Below are positions 54,761-64,000 of a DNA stretch of 64,000 bases, piece after piece. The translations under genes and the position numbers were made by a program. The notes below the pieces were generated by a model, which was not told where the DNA came from, ran no database searches, and worked only from the letters and a program-made list of their open reading frames with translations. Source of the DNA: Chryseobacterium mulctrae (lineage in GTDB: Bacteria > Bacteroidota > Bacteroidia > Flavobacteriales > Weeksellaceae); contig NZ_VAJL01000001.1 in NCBI RefSeq assembly GCF_006175945.1, positions 434,001-498,000 of the forward strand. Direction: 5' to 3'. How positions within the stretch are numbered: the first letter of the stretch is position 1; each line of letters begins with the position of its first letter.

Positions 54761-55732
54761 AACTGAAATTTGACTTTCTATTCTCTTTATTCCAATATCA
54801 AAAACATCTTCAGATATTTCAGCAGCGAAACCTATTCGTTCTAAATTATTAGTGGCAATCATACCTGAAAAAAGGCCTCCAAAAGGTTCCCAAATAACGT
54901 CACCAATATCAGAAGAGGATTCTATTATTCTCGCCATAAACTTTAATGGTTTCTGATTTAAATGCACTGATTTTGATCCATTCTTTAACCGTTCTTTTCC
55001 TTTAAGAGGAGGTTCACGCCAAACATTGTTAATACCAAACTCACATTTGAATTTAGCCCTCATTCCTTCCCACTCTTTTTTGGATATGACTTTTTCTCCG
55101 TCCATTGAAAAATATGGTTTACCCTCATCTTTTCCATGTTCATTAGCATATTCGCTAAATTTTTCAAATGCATCAGCTGGTGGAAAATACCATAGATGAC
55201 AATTTGTAAAATATTTTCTGGAAGCAGCATTGACCACTCCACAAGCTTCATTAGTTTTTGATAATGGAAGTCCACTTCTCTGCCATTCATATCTTAACCA
55301 TTCTTGTAGTGTCATTTTTTTGGAATTGACATCGAAAGTTGCTTTTTTTACGTATTGAACACAAACTTCTGTTACCACAGGGAAATGTCTTATTGTTTTT
55401 GTATTGACATTTCCAGCAATATGCTCCTTTCCCTTATCCCATATATGACAATTAACAAATACCCAATCATTTGCAACCAGTTCTGGATGAACGTTAGCCC
55501 AGCCTAATTCAGTATTCCAAAACCACAAAGTTGTATTTGGTGTAGAGTTTTTTGACCACTTTTTGATGTGGGGTTTATACCATTCTCTTAATACATCTGC
55601 CGTATTTGGATCTCCAGGAAAACCACCAATACCATATGGACCATCAGAAATAATAACCGTTGGTTTCAACCAGTCATCATATAAATCCAAAGAATCCGAA
55701 TTAAAAACATTTATTTTTTCTGTAACCTCCAT
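54743..55732 (-). CDS. DNA adenine/cytosine-N4 methyltransferase
   Basis: The 329-residue protein is an amino-methyltransferase of permuted (beta-class) order. Motif IV is DGPYG at residues 30-34, a variant of DPPY, and the AdoMet-binding motif I is EPFGGLFSG at 282-290. The region SVHLNQKPLKFM (motif X/III-like) precedes motif I. It should protect host sites from the neighbouring endonuclease. It is transcribed on its own from the right, convergent with C-R. Whether it makes m6A or m4C cannot be decided from motif IV alone. Confidence 0.9.
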   Translation of the reverse strand: MEVTEKINVFNSDSLDLYDDWLKPTVIISDGPYGIGGFPGDPNTADVLREWYKPHIKKWSKNSTPNTTLWFWNTELGWANVHPELVANDWVFVNCHIWDKGKEHIAGNVNTKTIRHFPVVTEVCVQYVKKATFDVNSKKMTLQEWLRYEWQRSGLPLSKTNEACGVVNAASRKYFTNCHLWYFPPADAFEKFSEYANEHGKDEGKPYFSMDGEKVISKKEWEGMRAKFKCEFGINNVWREPPLKGKERLKNGSKSVHLNQKPLKFMARIIESSSDIGDVIWEPFGGLFSGMIATNNLERIGFAAEISEDVFDIGIKRIESQISVLQNVI

Positions 55733-55953
55733 ACGACACTGTCTTGCTAATTTTAGTATTCAAAAATAATAATTTATTTTTTAAATAAAAAGTTTCAAGA
55801 TTTATATTTTCTATGGATGGAATTATTAAATAAATATCAACTTATGATGAGTAATGTGTGCAGATAAGTTAAGTTGAAATTTTTAAAAACATTTTTATAA
55901 TAATTCTTTTTATGAAAGCAATCAAATTATTATCTTGCTAAAAACTGAATAAT

Positions 55954-58044
55954 ATGATTACTGAAAATATTAATTCTCTTCTTGTATCAAATGTAACAAA
56001 TCTACGTAGCAGAGTAAATAAGTTGTATATCCCAAAAACCAAATCCCTATTACCACTATTTGAGATCATAAGCAATAGTATTCATGCTATTTTTGAAAGG
56101 AAGGAATTAGAGAAGAATTTTAAAGGTAAAATTATTATAAATCTGATTCGAAACGGGGGTGATTCAGCTTTAAAAGAATTAGAATATATTGATAAATACC
56201 CAGTTAAATCAATAGAAATAATTGATGATGGAATCGGTTTGAACAACGAAAATTTTATTTCTTTTACAGAATTTGATTCTGAAAAAAAGGCTAAAATAGG
56301 AGGTAAAGGTATTGGTAGATTAGTATGTCTGAAGTTATTTTCTAAAATGGTTGTGGAAAGCACTTATGCAGAGCAAGGTAGTTACTATGTGCGAAATTTT
56401 GAATATAGAAAAAATATAAAAGAAGGCTTTGATAAATATAAAAATATAGAATCTACAAAATCATCTACAGGTACAAAAGTACTTCTCGAGAATTTTGAAT
56501 CAGAATATCAAAAGAAAGCGCCTAAAGATCTTTTAGATATTGCCAGACAAATAATAACACATTTTCAACTATACTTTATAGAAAAAATTGTTCCTGAAAT
56601 TATCGTTAGAAACCAAAATGGTGAAGAGAAAAATCTTTTAAACCTTTTCAAAACAGAATTTGAATCAGAAATTTTAGATGATACATTTACAATTGGTGAA
56701 TACGAATTCAAAGTATACGTAACTAAATCATTTAATTCGCAAAGTCATAAAATTTTATACTGCGCTCACGAAAGAACTGTAAAAGATGAAGGTTTGTCCA
56801 AGTATATTGAAGATCTACGACATATAATCAAAGATGATGACTCTACGTCAGCTTACCACTATCAAGTTTTTGTACTTAGTAAATTGTTAGATCAAAACGT
56901 TAACGAAGAAAGAACCAATTTTCATTTTTCTGATGAAGACGATGCGAATGGAGATAATGACGATGACGAGATAACTCTTGCTAAAATAAGAAGAGGAACT
57001 TTAATTAAAGTCGAAGAGTTACTTAGTGAATTCTTAAGTAAAATGCGGAAGGAAAAAGTTGAACAATATATTCCTATTATCCAAAGTGAATTTCCAAACT
57101 ATGCAAGTGTTATAGAATTTAACAGAGAGAAAGTTGAAAAGATTCCTGCTGGGTTGACACCTATGGAACTTGATGTCAAACTGTATGAAATTGAAAGTGA
57201 ATGGAAGCTAGAAGTAAAAATGGAAGGTATAAAGCTTTTGGATGAAAAAAAAGACATCACAGCTTTGGAAGATTATAAAAAGTTATATGATAGATTTTGG
57301 TCAGAATTTAATGAAGTTGGGAAAACGGATTTAGCAAGATATGTTATTCATAGACGTTCTGTAATTGATATGTTAGACAAGCTTATTAAGTGGGATTCTG
57401 ACCAAAAATTTTATAACGAAGACATACTTCACAGTTTATTTTTTCCTATAAAGGAAGAAAAAGGAACTGTAGTTCATGAAAAACAAAATCTTTGGTTATT
57501 AGATGAGAGATTAACATTCAATAATCTTTTGGCTTCTGATAAAACCTTTAATCAGATCAAAGATATTGAATCTAATTCCGCTGACCGTGTTGATTTGATA
57601 ATTAGACAGGAAGAAATATTTGATAAGGCTACCCTCTTTTCTGAGGATAAATTCCCTTATGAATCATTCACAATAGTAGAGTTTAAAAAACCTTACAGAA
57701 ATGACTATGTATTGGGAGATCCAAAAAAAGACCCAGTAAGGCAGGTGAGAAAATATATCAATGAAATAATTGATAATAAAATCAAAAGCGATGGTCGAAA
57801 CATTGAAGCTAATAAAAGCTCGCCTTTTTACTGTTATATTGTTGCTGATATCACTACCTCCTTAGAATATATTCTTCGAGAAGAAATGTTTACGAAAATG
57901 CCTGATGGCATTGGTTATTTTAGATTTTATACATCAGACGAATTAAAATACAAGGCTTATATTGAAGTTATTCCTTTTAAAAAAGTGATTAAAAATGCAA
58001 AGGAGAGAAATAAGGTTCTTTTTGATAAACTTAATATCTCATAA
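55954..58044 (+). CDS. GHKL ATPase fused to a RecB-like nuclease domain
   Basis: The 696-residue protein has an N-terminal HSP90/MutL/MORC-type ATPase (N box FEIISNSIHA near 37, G1 DDGIGL at 91-96, G2 GGKGIGR at 116-122), a helical middle and a C-terminal PD-(D/E)XK nuclease: Asp547 (DRVDLII), Glu576-Phe-Lys578 (VEFKK) and a QxxxY-like motif near 597 (QVRKY). That signature fits the RecB-like group. MORC/MutL-type ATPases occur in R-M and conflict loci. The gene follows the R-M system and precedes a membrane protein and a small protein in the same direction. A nucleotide-gated DNA- or RNA-cleaving effector is plausible. Confidence 0.85.
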   Translation: MITENINSLLVSNVTNLRSRVNKLYIPKTKSLLPLFEIISNSIHAIFERKELEKNFKGKIIINLIRNGGDSALKELEYIDKYPVKSIEIIDDGIGLNNENFISFTEFDSEKKAKIGGKGIGRLVCLKLFSKMVVESTYAEQGSYYVRNFEYRKNIKEGFDKYKNIESTKSSTGTKVLLENFESEYQKKAPKDLLDIARQIITHFQLYFIEKIVPEIIVRNQNGEEKNLLNLFKTEFESEILDDTFTIGEYEFKVYVTKSFNSQSHKILYCAHERTVKDEGLSKYIEDLRHIIKDDDSTSAYHYQVFVLSKLLDQNVNEERTNFHFSDEDDANGDNDDDEITLAKIRRGTLIKVEELLSEFLSKMRKEKVEQYIPIIQSEFPNYASVIEFNREKVEKIPAGLTPMELDVKLYEIESEWKLEVKMEGIKLLDEKKDITALEDYKKLYDRFWSEFNEVGKTDLARYVIHRRSVIDMLDKLIKWDSDQKFYNEDILHSLFFPIKEEKGTVVHEKQNLWLLDERLTFNNLLASDKTFNQIKDIESNSADRVDLIIRQEEIFDKATLFSEDKFPYESFTIVEFKKPYRNDYVLGDPKKDPVRQVRKYINEIIDNKIKSDGRNIEANKSSPFYCYIVADITTSLEYILREEMFTKMPDGIGYFRFYTSDELKYKAYIEVIPFKKVIKNAKERNKVLFDKLNIS

Positions 58045-58126
58045 AAAAACATTAATTGTTAATACCCTTCGAAGGTATGTTTAGATACAACTTTAACTTT
58101 CAAATTATAATTTTTACCAAATTACA

Positions 58127-58864
58127 ATGAAGCAAAGATTAATTCAAATTTGGAAGGATCCTGTCTTAAGTAAAGTTATCTCTGCGGGAATAATAGGAAT
58201 CATAGTTATTGGCTATAATTACATTTTTTCAAAATTAAATAATGAAACTTTTTTACAAACATTCAAATCTTTTCGGGATAGTAAATTTGAGTTATGGAAA
58301 ATAATTCTTGCGTGTGCAATTCTAATTGTTATTATTTTAATAATTAGAAAATTAAGAAAGAAGCCTGAAATTCAAGTCAGTTCTTTCGATGTTATATCTA
58401 TTAAGAATTTAGGCTACAATCCTTCTAATTTAACTTACACACATGAAAATAGAAGTTTAGATATTGTTTTGTTCAATATGATCCGCTATGAACTGCTTTC
58501 TGCCGATGACGAGATTGAATGGTTACGTGGACAAAGCTTTGATCACGGATTTGAACAGAAATATGCATTTGCATTTTTTGATTTCAGAGAGAAAATTGCA
58601 GAAAATCCAAATTTCGAATTTTTCAATTCTGAATTAGAAGAAATCAAAAGGTTATTAGTTTTTAATGTAGAAAGTTTTACTAGAGATCTTTCTACACACA
58701 CATTTCCAGAAGGAAACAGTTTTCAATCGGTACCACGAGAATGGAGAGAAAAGCATCCGGATAAATATATAGCCTCAGTTGAAATTTTACAAATTGGTAA
58801 AAGCAAGGTTATTGAAACCTATGATAAATTCGTTAGGACGGGGAGAAAAGTTTTTAAAATATAA
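58127..58864 (+). CDS. Two-TM protein with a large cytoplasmic domain
   Basis: The 245-residue product has two membrane segments (about 19-34, SAGIIGIIVIGYNYIF, and 57-75, IILACAILIVIILIIR) followed by a cytoplasmic alpha/beta domain. I recognise no family; conserved-looking patches are SADDEIEWLRGQSFDHGFEQ and KIAENPNFEFFNSELEEIKR. It is 82 bases after the GHKL-nuclease gene and 30 before the 136-residue gene on the same strand. A membrane effector or anchor for the upstream ATPase is a reasonable guess. Confidence 0.7.
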   Translation: MKQRLIQIWKDPVLSKVISAGIIGIIVIGYNYIFSKLNNETFLQTFKSFRDSKFELWKIILACAILIVIILIIRKLRKKPEIQVSSFDVISIKNLGYNPSNLTYTHENRSLDIVLFNMIRYELLSADDEIEWLRGQSFDHGFEQKYAFAFFDFREKIAENPNFEFFNSELEEIKRLLVFNVESFTRDLSTHTFPEGNSFQSVPREWREKHPDKYIASVEILQIGKSKVIETYDKFVRTGRKVFKI

Positions 58865-58894
58865 TTAATATTAGGGAAATTTATTCTAGATAGG

Positions 58895-59305
58895 ATGACT
58901 GTTGCTCGTGAAGACTACGAGTTTTTAAAAAATGAATACTGCGACTACTTCCCTTCCGCAAAAGAATGGGGATTTAACGAATATATTTACCATTATTATT
59001 TCAAAACTCTATACGCAGAAAAACTTAGGGATTTAGATGAAATCAAAGATGTTAGTGACAAAAAAAGAAAAAGAAAAATACTTGAAGAAAATTATAAGTC
59101 TACTTGGAAGAACAAAAAATTTTCAAGAATAGAAGCCATAGAAAATAAAGCAAAATCAATTTCAAAATCTAACATTTTTAAAAGTTTAGAAATTTTCATC
59201 TCGTTAAGAGATGAAATTAATTTAATATGTTCAGGACTAAAAAATGCTGCGGAAGACCTCAGCTATCAAATAGAATATGAAGAAGAAATAGCTAATGATT
59301 TTTAA
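58895..59305 (+). CDS. Hypothetical small helical protein
   Basis: The 136-residue product is helical and highly charged (KKRKRKILEENYKSTWKNK, and a C-terminal YQIEYEEEIAND). It has no signal peptide or membrane segment and no recognisable family. It is the last gene of the probable operon with the GHKL-nuclease and two-TM genes. It could be a regulator, adaptor or antitoxin. The ORF has a normal start and coding-like composition. Confidence 0.6.
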   Translation: MTVAREDYEFLKNEYCDYFPSAKEWGFNEYIYHYYFKTLYAEKLRDLDEIKDVSDKKRKRKILEENYKSTWKNKKFSRIEAIENKAKSISKSNIFKSLEIFISLRDEINLICSGLKNAAEDLSYQIEYEEEIANDF

Positions 59306-59384
59306 ATCATTATTTAGTGACATACCATTAAATTTGCAATATAACCTAAATAACTTCAAAAGATTATCAATCTACATATATATA

Positions 59385-60366
59385 ACCTGTTGTGCATTTA
59401 GGATAAATTAATTTTTATTTTGTTTAAACTTCTTTTAAATATAAAGAAATTAAGATATTGTATCATTGTAAAAGAAGTGATTTTAGAGGTAATTCTGGTT
59501 GCCAACCCTTCAAAAGTTTTTGCTAAATTGATGTGTAGTAAAAATTGTCCGCTCAGTTGTGATATAGCTGTTTCAATCCGTTTTCTAATTTTAGATTTTA
59601 CTTTCGAAAACGATACAAATTCATGTTGATTTTTTCTCATTGGAACAGAAAGTTTAATGTTTGAGTAATTGAACAGATCAACCCTTAATTTTTCGCTAAT
59701 ATATCCTCTGTCGCCTATCAGTAAACAGTTTTTGAAGTTTTCTTTTATATCCTTCAGATAATTTATGTCATGAACGTTTGCCGGAGAAAAATCGAAGGAA
59801 TGAAAAACACCGTTTTTGTCGCAGACAGCATGTAATTTATAGCCGAAATATCGTGTTTTTTGTGCAGCACAATATCCAAATTCCGGACGAATATTTTCTG
59901 TGGAACAAATTCCACTGCGATTTGCCCTACTTATTTTACATATCTCCAATGGTGTTGAATCAACAATAAAAACGTTTGTAAAATCAGAAAACTTTGCACT
60001 CAAAACTCTGCGTATTTCTTCTAAGTAGAAAAACAATTTTCGCTTTCTTCTGTTATAAACGCTTCTTTCTATTTTTTGTTCTAATTCTGTTTTTGAAATG
60101 TATCTAAACAGTTGTAATTCAGAGTTTATCGACATATATTCTGCTGTAATATTTAAAGCTACAAGTTCTAAATCAGAAAGTTTTGGAACTCTGATCTGAG
60201 GTTTAGTCTTAATATGACTGCAAGTATTTATCAATTCTTCTAAAATAATTTTGTAGTTTTGAATAAGATTGTTCATGTATTTAAATGATTGGTAGTCAAA
60301 TAAATATACGGTTTTTGAACCAAATGAACAATCTTTTATTGTTTAATTCCTAAATGCACAACAGGT
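59385..60366 (-). mobile_element. IS982-family insertion sequence, copy 2
   Basis: Same length (982 bases) and same 19-base inverted ends as copy 1, in the opposite orientation: 59385-59403 and 60348-60366. A 9-base duplication ATATATATA flanks it (59376-59384 and 60367-60375). It sits between the small-protein gene and the second OLD gene. As its duplication differs from that of copy 1, it transposed separately. Confidence 0.95.
59398..60276 (-). CDS. IS982-family transposase (copy 2)
   Basis: The 292-residue protein is identical in translation to the transposase at 13839-14717, with the same DDE residues (Asp106, Asp189, Glu235). Copies this similar imply recent transposition or ongoing recombination. 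The transposase reads away from the second OLD gene, so it does not drive that gene. Confidence 0.95.
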   Translation of the reverse strand: MNNLIQNYKIILEELINTCSHIKTKPQIRVPKLSDLELVALNITAEYMSINSELQLFRYISKTELEQKIERSVYNRRKRKLFFYLEEIRRVLSAKFSDFTNVFIVDSTPLEICKISRANRSGICSTENIRPEFGYCAAQKTRYFGYKLHAVCDKNGVFHSFDFSPANVHDINYLKDIKENFKNCLLIGDRGYISEKLRVDLFNYSNIKLSVPMRKNQHEFVSFSKVKSKIRKRIETAISQLSGQFLLHINLAKTFEGLATRITSKITSFTMIQYLNFFIFKRSLNKIKINLS

Positions 60367-60593
60367 ATATATATATTATTTAAGTTATCTCCTCTACAAC
60401 TTAGACTAAATATTGAATACAGAGTTCAGTAAAAATACTGAGTTAATATTCTTTAATCATTTTTATTTTTGTTGTTTATGGAAAACCGTAAATATCTATT
60501 TCACCAAATTAGTATATTCACATTTGCAACTTCTATAAGCAAACAAAATAGACTAAATATTGCAAAACATTCAAATAATCAAAAACTAACCCC

Positions 60594-62783
60594 ATGAGAA
60601 TTGACTTTGTTAAAATTAAAAATTTTAGAAAGCTTCACAATTGCAAAATAGAGTTTTCCGATAAAGAAACGATATTTGTTGGGGCTAACAATAGTGGCAA
60701 GACAACCGCTATGGATGCCTTAATAAGTTTCTTAGAAAAAAAAGAATTTAAAACGCAAGATTTTACTATAACAAATTGGAATGAACTAAATAAAATTGCA
60801 GAAGTTTGGGTAACTAAAGTCGATCTAGCTGAAGAGGATAAAAGCCTAAGGTTATTAGAGCCATATTTACCATCATTAGATCTATGGATTGATGTTAACA
60901 TTTCAGAACTACGATATGTAAGCCATCTAATTCCAACTCTTGATTGGGTTGGTGGTCTTTTGGGAATTAGGCTAATACTACAACCTAAAAAAATAGAAGC
61001 TTTAATTGAGGAATACACAATTGTCAGACAAAAGGTTATTAAACTAAATAGTGACTCTGGTAAATCTGTAAATCTTTGGCCAACAGATTTTTGGCAATTC
61101 TGTGAAAAGAAGCTGAATACTTATTTCGAAATTAAAACTTATATTCTCGATCCTGAAAAATTTGACGAAGATCAAACGATTACAGAAAGTAATCCTGCAC
61201 TGGAAGGCAATCCACTAAAAGGTCTTATTAAAGTAGATACAATAAATGCTCAACGGGGTTTTAGTGACCCGAACTCTGATGCTCCGGAATCGCAAAATAC
61301 TAAAAATTTATCTTCTCAGTTGCGTTCTTACTATGAAAAGCATTTAAATCCATCTGTCGATCCCACTATAGATGATTTAGATGCATTAGAGTCGTTGAGT
61401 AAAGCACAGACTGTATTTGATAATAATTTACATACTCGATTTAAAAAATCATTAGATGAGTTGCAAGAATTAAATTATCCTGGATTTGGCAATCCTACCA
61501 TAACATTATCATCTCTTATTAAAGAGGAAGATGGTTTAACGCACGATTCTGCAGTTAGATATCAAATTGATAAAGGATTAACCTTACCAGAAAAGTATAA
61601 TGGATTAGGATATCAAAATTTAATTTCAATAGTTTTCAAATTAATTACTTATCGCGAAAATTGGATGAAGACAGGAAAGAAAACTACTGAAAATGACGAT
61701 ATAATCGAGCCTATACACTTAGTCCTAGTTGAAGAACCTGAGGCGCATCTTCATGCTCAGGTACAACAGGTTTTTATTAAGAAAGCTTATGATATATTAA
61801 GAAAACATGATGAGTTAGGAGTTAAGCCTGACTTTACTACTCAATTGGTGATCAGTACCCACTCTAGCTATATCGCTCATCAGAAATTTGAAAGCTTAAG
61901 GTATTTTAAAAGAAATACATTAGTAATTCCTATTTCTGAGGTAATTAGTTTAAAATCTGTTTTTGACTCAACGAAACCTGCTGAGAAAGAAACTGAAAAA
62001 TTTGTTATAAGATATCTCAATACAACGCACAATGATTTATTTTTTGCAGATGCGGCAATACTAGTGGAAGGACCGGCAGAAAGAATATTGATTCCTCATT
62101 TTATTAAAAATCATCACTCAATACTTGATAGCTGTTATATAACTATTTTAGAAATTGGTGGCAGCCACGCTCACCGATTAAAACCACTAATAGAAAAATT
62201 AGGTATTACTACATTAATCATTACTGATTTAGATTCTCAAGAAATATATTCTGATATATCCCAAAATCCACCTAAGGATAAGTACAAAAAATGTCAGCCT
62301 AAAAAGGGAGTGAGCCAAATTACAAATAATGATACTTTAAAAAATTGGAATCCGAAACTAGAAGAAATAGACAAATTATTAGAATTACCTTTTGAGAATA
62401 AGCTCTTAACTCATAATCCAATAAGAATAGCTTACCAAACAGAGCTTGATTTATCCGGAGCTAAAGTTTATCCCTACACATTTGAAGATGCATTAGTTTT
62501 GGAAAATATTGAAACATTCAAAACAATATCCGCTACAGCGGGATTATTAAAAAAAATGGTTCAAGCAGCTAACGAAAGTAACGTAAATGTTTCCGCAGAA
62601 CAAGCATATTTAGCAATCAATAGTGAAGGAGCAAAAAAGGCTGAATTTGCGCTTGATGTATTATATTTTGAGGATCCAAAATGTCTGAAGACTCCTACGT
62701 ACATTGAGGAAGGATTAAATTGGTTAAGTAATATTTTACATCCTCAAAATCATATCGTAAAATCTGAAACAGAAGCATTATGA
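60594..62783 (+). CDS. OLD-family ATPase-TOPRIM nuclease of a second OLD/UvrD pair
   Basis: The 729-residue protein has an ABC-type ATPase with Walker A GANNSGKTT at 30-38 and Walker B VEEPEAHLH at 379-387, the switch His in STHS near 423 and a TOPRIM nuclease with LVEGPAE (491-496) and ITDLDS (543-548). It is longer than GajA at 6748-8535 and only distantly alike, so it is probably a class 2 OLD that pairs with a UvrD-type helicase, as the downstream gene confirms. The last 4 bases overlap that helicase gene (ATGA). It likely makes an anti-phage or DNA-repair nuclease complex. Residues look intact. Confidence 0.9.
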   Translation: MRIDFVKIKNFRKLHNCKIEFSDKETIFVGANNSGKTTAMDALISFLEKKEFKTQDFTITNWNELNKIAEVWVTKVDLAEEDKSLRLLEPYLPSLDLWIDVNISELRYVSHLIPTLDWVGGLLGIRLILQPKKIEALIEEYTIVRQKVIKLNSDSGKSVNLWPTDFWQFCEKKLNTYFEIKTYILDPEKFDEDQTITESNPALEGNPLKGLIKVDTINAQRGFSDPNSDAPESQNTKNLSSQLRSYYEKHLNPSVDPTIDDLDALESLSKAQTVFDNNLHTRFKKSLDELQELNYPGFGNPTITLSSLIKEEDGLTHDSAVRYQIDKGLTLPEKYNGLGYQNLISIVFKLITYRENWMKTGKKTTENDDIIEPIHLVLVEEPEAHLHAQVQQVFIKKAYDILRKHDELGVKPDFTTQLVISTHSSYIAHQKFESLRYFKRNTLVIPISEVISLKSVFDSTKPAEKETEKFVIRYLNTTHNDLFFADAAILVEGPAERILIPHFIKNHHSILDSCYITILEIGGSHAHRLKPLIEKLGITTLIITDLDSQEIYSDISQNPPKDKYKKCQPKKGVSQITNNDTLKNWNPKLEEIDKLLELPFENKLLTHNPIRIAYQTELDLSGAKVYPYTFEDALVLENIETFKTISATAGLLKKMVQAANESNVNVSAEQAYLAINSEGAKKAEFALDVLYFEDPKCLKTPTYIEEGLNWLSNILHPQNHIVKSETEAL

Positions 62784-64000
62784 CCGCAGAAAACAATGAT
62801 ATTGATAAGCACATCGATGATGAAATTTTTGAATGTCTCAATCCTTTAAATCTTAAAAGCTTTTTTCTTTTCGCAGGTGCAGGTTCTGGAAAAACGGGAA
62901 CTTTAGTGAATGTATTGCAAAAATTCAAAGAAAAATATGGCAATGATTTTAGATTGAGAAATAAAAAAATTGCAGTCATAACGTATACCAATGCAGCTGC
63001 TGACGAAATTAATCACAGATCGGATTTTGATTCAATTTTCGCAGTCAGCACAATACATAGTTTTTGTTGGGAATTAATTAAAAATTTCACTACTGATATA
63101 AAGAATTGGTTAAGGGTAGATCTAAATGATTCTATAGTAGAATTAGACGAAAAGCTTTCGAAAGCTAGAGATCCCAATAATAAAACAGCCGTTTCCAACC
63201 AAAGGAAGAAAGAATCTAAAACAAAAAGGCTGGACTCATTAAACACTATTGCAAAATTTGTCTATAATCCAAATGGAGATAATGTAACGAGAGCTTCCTT
63301 AAATCATAGTGAAGTAATTGCTATAGCATCTTATTTTATAGCATCAAAAGATTTATTTAAACAAATATTGATTAATAAGTTTCCAATAGTTTTAATTGAT
63401 GAAAGTCAGGATACAAAAAAAGATCTAATAGAAGCCTTATTTTCACTTCAAGTAAAAAATAAGACAAAATTCTCATTAGGTTTATTTGGCGATACAATGC
63501 AACGAATTTATAGTGATGGTAAAGAGAAGTTAGGCAAAGATTTGCCTGAAGATTGGTTAAAGCCTACGAAATCAATGAATCATCGTTCCGAATTAAGAAT
63601 TATTAAGCTAAACAACGAAATTAGAAAAGAAATTGATGGTCAAACGCAATTAGCAAGAATCGAAAATACTGGTGGTTTAGTTAGATTTTTTATAGTATCC
63701 AGAGATGCTGACAAATTAAAAAACGAGCAATCTATTAAAGAAAAAATGTCGCTTTTAACGGACGACATTAAATGGACAGATAAAAACGTGGTTAAAAATA
63801 AATCAGATATCTCTGTGAAAACACTTACGTTAGAACATCATATGGCTGCTACGCGAATGGGGTTTGAAAATTTTTTTAATCCTTTATATAATGTAGATAA
63901 ATTGAAAACAAGCATTCTTGAAGGAAGTTCCTCCTCGGTTAACTTTTTCACAAATATAATTCTGCCTCTTTCCGTAGCACAGACATCGAACAATAAATTT
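62780..64000 (+). CDS. UvrD-like helicase paired with the second OLD nuclease, 3' end outside the window
   Basis: The first 407 codons are present; the frame stays open to the window end. Walker A is AGAGSGKTG at 32-40, motif Ia TYTNAAADEI near 68-77, then STIHSFC near 90, and Walker B/motif II LIDESQDT at 205-212; FGDTMQRIY resembles motif III. It is coupled to the OLD gene by a 4-base overlap. A UvrD-like partner of an OLD nuclease is the Gabija-type arrangement. The remaining motifs IV-VI lie mostly beyond position 64000. Confidence 0.9.
   Translation, partial: MTAENNDIDKHIDDEIFECLNPLNLKSFFLFAGAGSGKTGTLVNVLQKFKEKYGNDFRLRNKKIAVITYTNAAADEINHRSDFDSIFAVSTIHSFCWELIKNFTTDIKNWLRVDLNDSIVELDEKLSKARDPNNKTAVSNQRKKESKTKRLDSLNTIAKFVYNPNGDNVTRASLNHSEVIAIASYFIASKDLFKQILINKFPIVLIDESQDTKKDLIEALFSLQVKNKTKFSLGLFGDTMQRIYSDGKEKLGKDLPEDWLKPTKSMNHRSELRIIKLNNEIRKEIDGQTQLARIENTGGLVRFFIVSRDADKLKNEQSIKEKMSLLTDDIKWTDKNVVKNKSDISVKTLTLEHHMAATRMGFENFFNPLYNVDKLKTSILEGSSSSVNFFTNIILPLSVAQTSNNKF

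Noticed and set aside
13749..60366. Composite transposon formed by the two IS982-family copies
   Set aside because: Each copy has its own distinct 9-base target duplication, and they lie about 45 kb apart, which indicates two separate insertions.

Overview
The window looks like a Bacteroidota chromosome of the Flavobacteriia (Chryseobacterium/Elizabethkingia type). The evidence is a CTnDOT-style conjugation operon (traA-traQ gene types) with RteC, MobA/B/C-like mobilization genes, a SusC/SusD pair, a DUF6520-type peptide, AT-rich intergenic DNA and few Shine-Dalgarno sequences. The genus is inferred from gene families only.

Layout. (1) 1-3400 holds a damaged backbone: a 3' dnaK with a 1-base frameshift, fragments of a diacylglycerol-kinase-like gene and of dinB joined at a scar, a frameshifted Ca2+/H+ antiporter gene and a MaoC-like gene. 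(2) 3401-11304 is a minus-strand defence island: a trypsin-like gene fused in frame to the 3' end of a cold-shock gene, a Gabija-type pair (UvrD-like helicase and OLD nuclease), a gene with a HEPN-like motif, and an overlapping DprA-like/phosphoribosyltransferase pair. (3) 11305-14830 is an ICE accessory module: ssb and DUF932 genes, each cut by an in-frame stop, a RadC-like gene, an IS982-family insertion and a strong hairpin. (4) 15056-16493 has an aldo/keto reductase divergent from a HxlR regulator. (5) 16615-25574 is the transfer operon traE-traQ. (6) 25860-26904 is a decayed Tn3-family element with both terminal repeats still visible. (7) 27114-33110 is a cargo block that separates traE from traD: bestrophin-like channel, VIT-type metal transporter, rubrerythrin, two DUF2231-like membrane proteins, a lipoprotein and a two-component system. 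(8) 33349-41252 holds traD, a DUF3408 gene and traA, an oriT-like hairpin, mobA, mobB, an acetyltransferase, the coupling protein and rteC. (9) 41299-52445 is an envelope locus: TPR-AraC regulator, small lipoprotein, MauE/DoxX-like membrane protein, Cys-containing secreted peptide, S9 peptidase, SusD and SusC. (10) 53082-64000 is a second defence region: an XRE gene, a C-protein-controlled Type II R-M system, a GHKL ATPase-nuclease fusion followed by a two-TM protein and a small protein, a second identical IS982-family copy in inverse orientation, and a second OLD nuclease/UvrD helicase pair cut by the window end.

The parts fit a conjugative element carrying defence, metal/redox and peptide-handling cargo, with scars of earlier insertions and deletions. 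The least explained units are the GHKL-nuclease/2TM/small-protein trio (55954-59305), the MauE/DUF6520/S9/SusCD locus (43281-52445) and the trypsin-like gene fused to a cold-shock gene tail.
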